DNA of 22,275 bases from an uncultured Eubacteriales bacterium (GTDB taxonomy: Bacteria > Bacillota > Clostridia > Oscillospirales > CAG-382): assembly GCA_900548115.1 (NCBI GenBank), contig URJL01000036.1, forward strand, positions 1 to 22,275. Reading direction: 5' to 3'. Positions within the stretch are counted from its first letter, which is position 1; each line of letters starts with the position of its first letter. The position numbers and the translations under genes were made by a program. This document shows, piece by piece, positions 22,121 through 22,275 of the stretch. The notes under the pieces were generated by a model. The model saw only the letters and a program-made list of their open reading frames with translations, did no database searches and was not told the DNA's origin.

Positions 22121-22212
22121 ATGGCATCACTTTTGATGCCATAGACGAAAAATGGCTCCATTTCGGAGCCACGAGCAGTCCTGCATAGGAAAATGGCTCC
22201 GATTTGGAGCCA
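22121..22212. repeat. Cluster of three small hairpins
   Basis: ATGGCATCA/TGATGCCAT (22121-22129 with 22134-22142), then TGGCTCC-ATTTC-GGAGCCA (22153-22171) and TGGCTCC-GATTT-GGAGCCA (22194-22212). The last two have identical arms and differ only in their 5-nt loops. The minus-strand ORF spanning them is probably not a gene. From 22213 to the window end I see only an A/T-rich run and GGGGGTTAAT, possibly leading to a gene beyond the window. Confidence 0.6.
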
Positions 22213-22275
22213 AAACAAAAAATTTTTCAAGGGGGTTAATTTTTTGGCCTTCTCGCTGCCTACCAAGTGAGGGGA

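Noticed and set aside
22075..22266. 63-codon minus-strand ORF at the right edge
   Set aside because: It spans three hairpins and has no ribosome-binding site; the reading frame is probably a by-product of the repeats.

Overview
The window looks like a chromosome segment of an anaerobic, gut-type member of the Clostridia. The evidence is strong Shine-Dalgarno sites, consensus TTGACA/TATAAT-type promoters with 17-bp spacers, a T-box riboswitch, ferredoxin-dependent 2-oxoacid oxidoreductase genes and hairpin-rich intergenic repeats of the Oscillospirales/Christensenellales style. The taxon is an inference. By eye the left 12.5 kb is about 50-55% GC, the block from about 14.2 to 21.4 kb is clearly AT-richer, and the last 0.7 kb is GC-rich again.

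Left region (1-12.5 kb): a metabolic neighbourhood. A minus-strand SbcD/YhaO-like phosphoesterase lies divergent from a plus-strand operon encoding a hotdog thioesterase, an Lrp/AsnC regulator, a class I aminotransferase and an RraA-like protein. Facing it on the minus strand are an acyl-CoA ligase, iorA, iorB and a PaaK-type phenylacetate-CoA ligase. The first of these sits behind a complete T-box leader: promoter, stem I, a GAA-TAC specifier (Tyr), the antiterminator motif and a terminator. Together they read as an aryl-acid/arylpyruvate pathway. The tyrosine T-box suggests the biosynthetic direction: aryl acetate to aryl-acetyl-CoA, then reductive carboxylation by IorAB, then transamination to an aromatic amino acid. 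The gaps between genes hold a striking family of composite repeats. Their core is a 15-17-bp hairpin whose stem sequence changes from copy to copy while pairing is kept, and several copies begin at or just after stop codons.

Junction (12.6-13.2 kb): debris of a conjugative-transposon module. There is a small Cys-rich ORF with an apparent frameshift, and the N-terminus of a large transposon protein cut off by a terminator-like element. A 52-bp direct repeat flanks an inverted-repeat element here.

Defence island (13.2-21.4 kb): a Fic AMP-transferase with a fused HTH and a built-in inhibitory motif is divergent from a five-gene operon. That operon encodes a 63-aa excisionase-type HTH protein, a 5-methylcytosine methyltransferase M1 with a ~215-residue insertion, an McrB-like motor R1, an McrC-like PD-(D/E)xK nuclease R2, and a second methyltransferase M2. 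This composition matches LlaJI/BsuMI-type restriction-modification systems, which pair two m5C methylases with an McrBC-like motor-nuclease, although the order M1-R1-R2-M2 differs from the M1-M2-R1-R2 I recall for LlaJI. R1 carries a PUA/EVE-like domain of the kind found in Mrr-type enzymes. A decayed third methyltransferase fragment lies directly downstream.

Right edge (21.4-22.3 kb): a TnpV-type protein and a 50-aa ORF typical of Firmicutes conjugative transposons, then a terminator and a cluster of small hairpins. The island is therefore probably cargo of, or inserted into, an integrative conjugative element.
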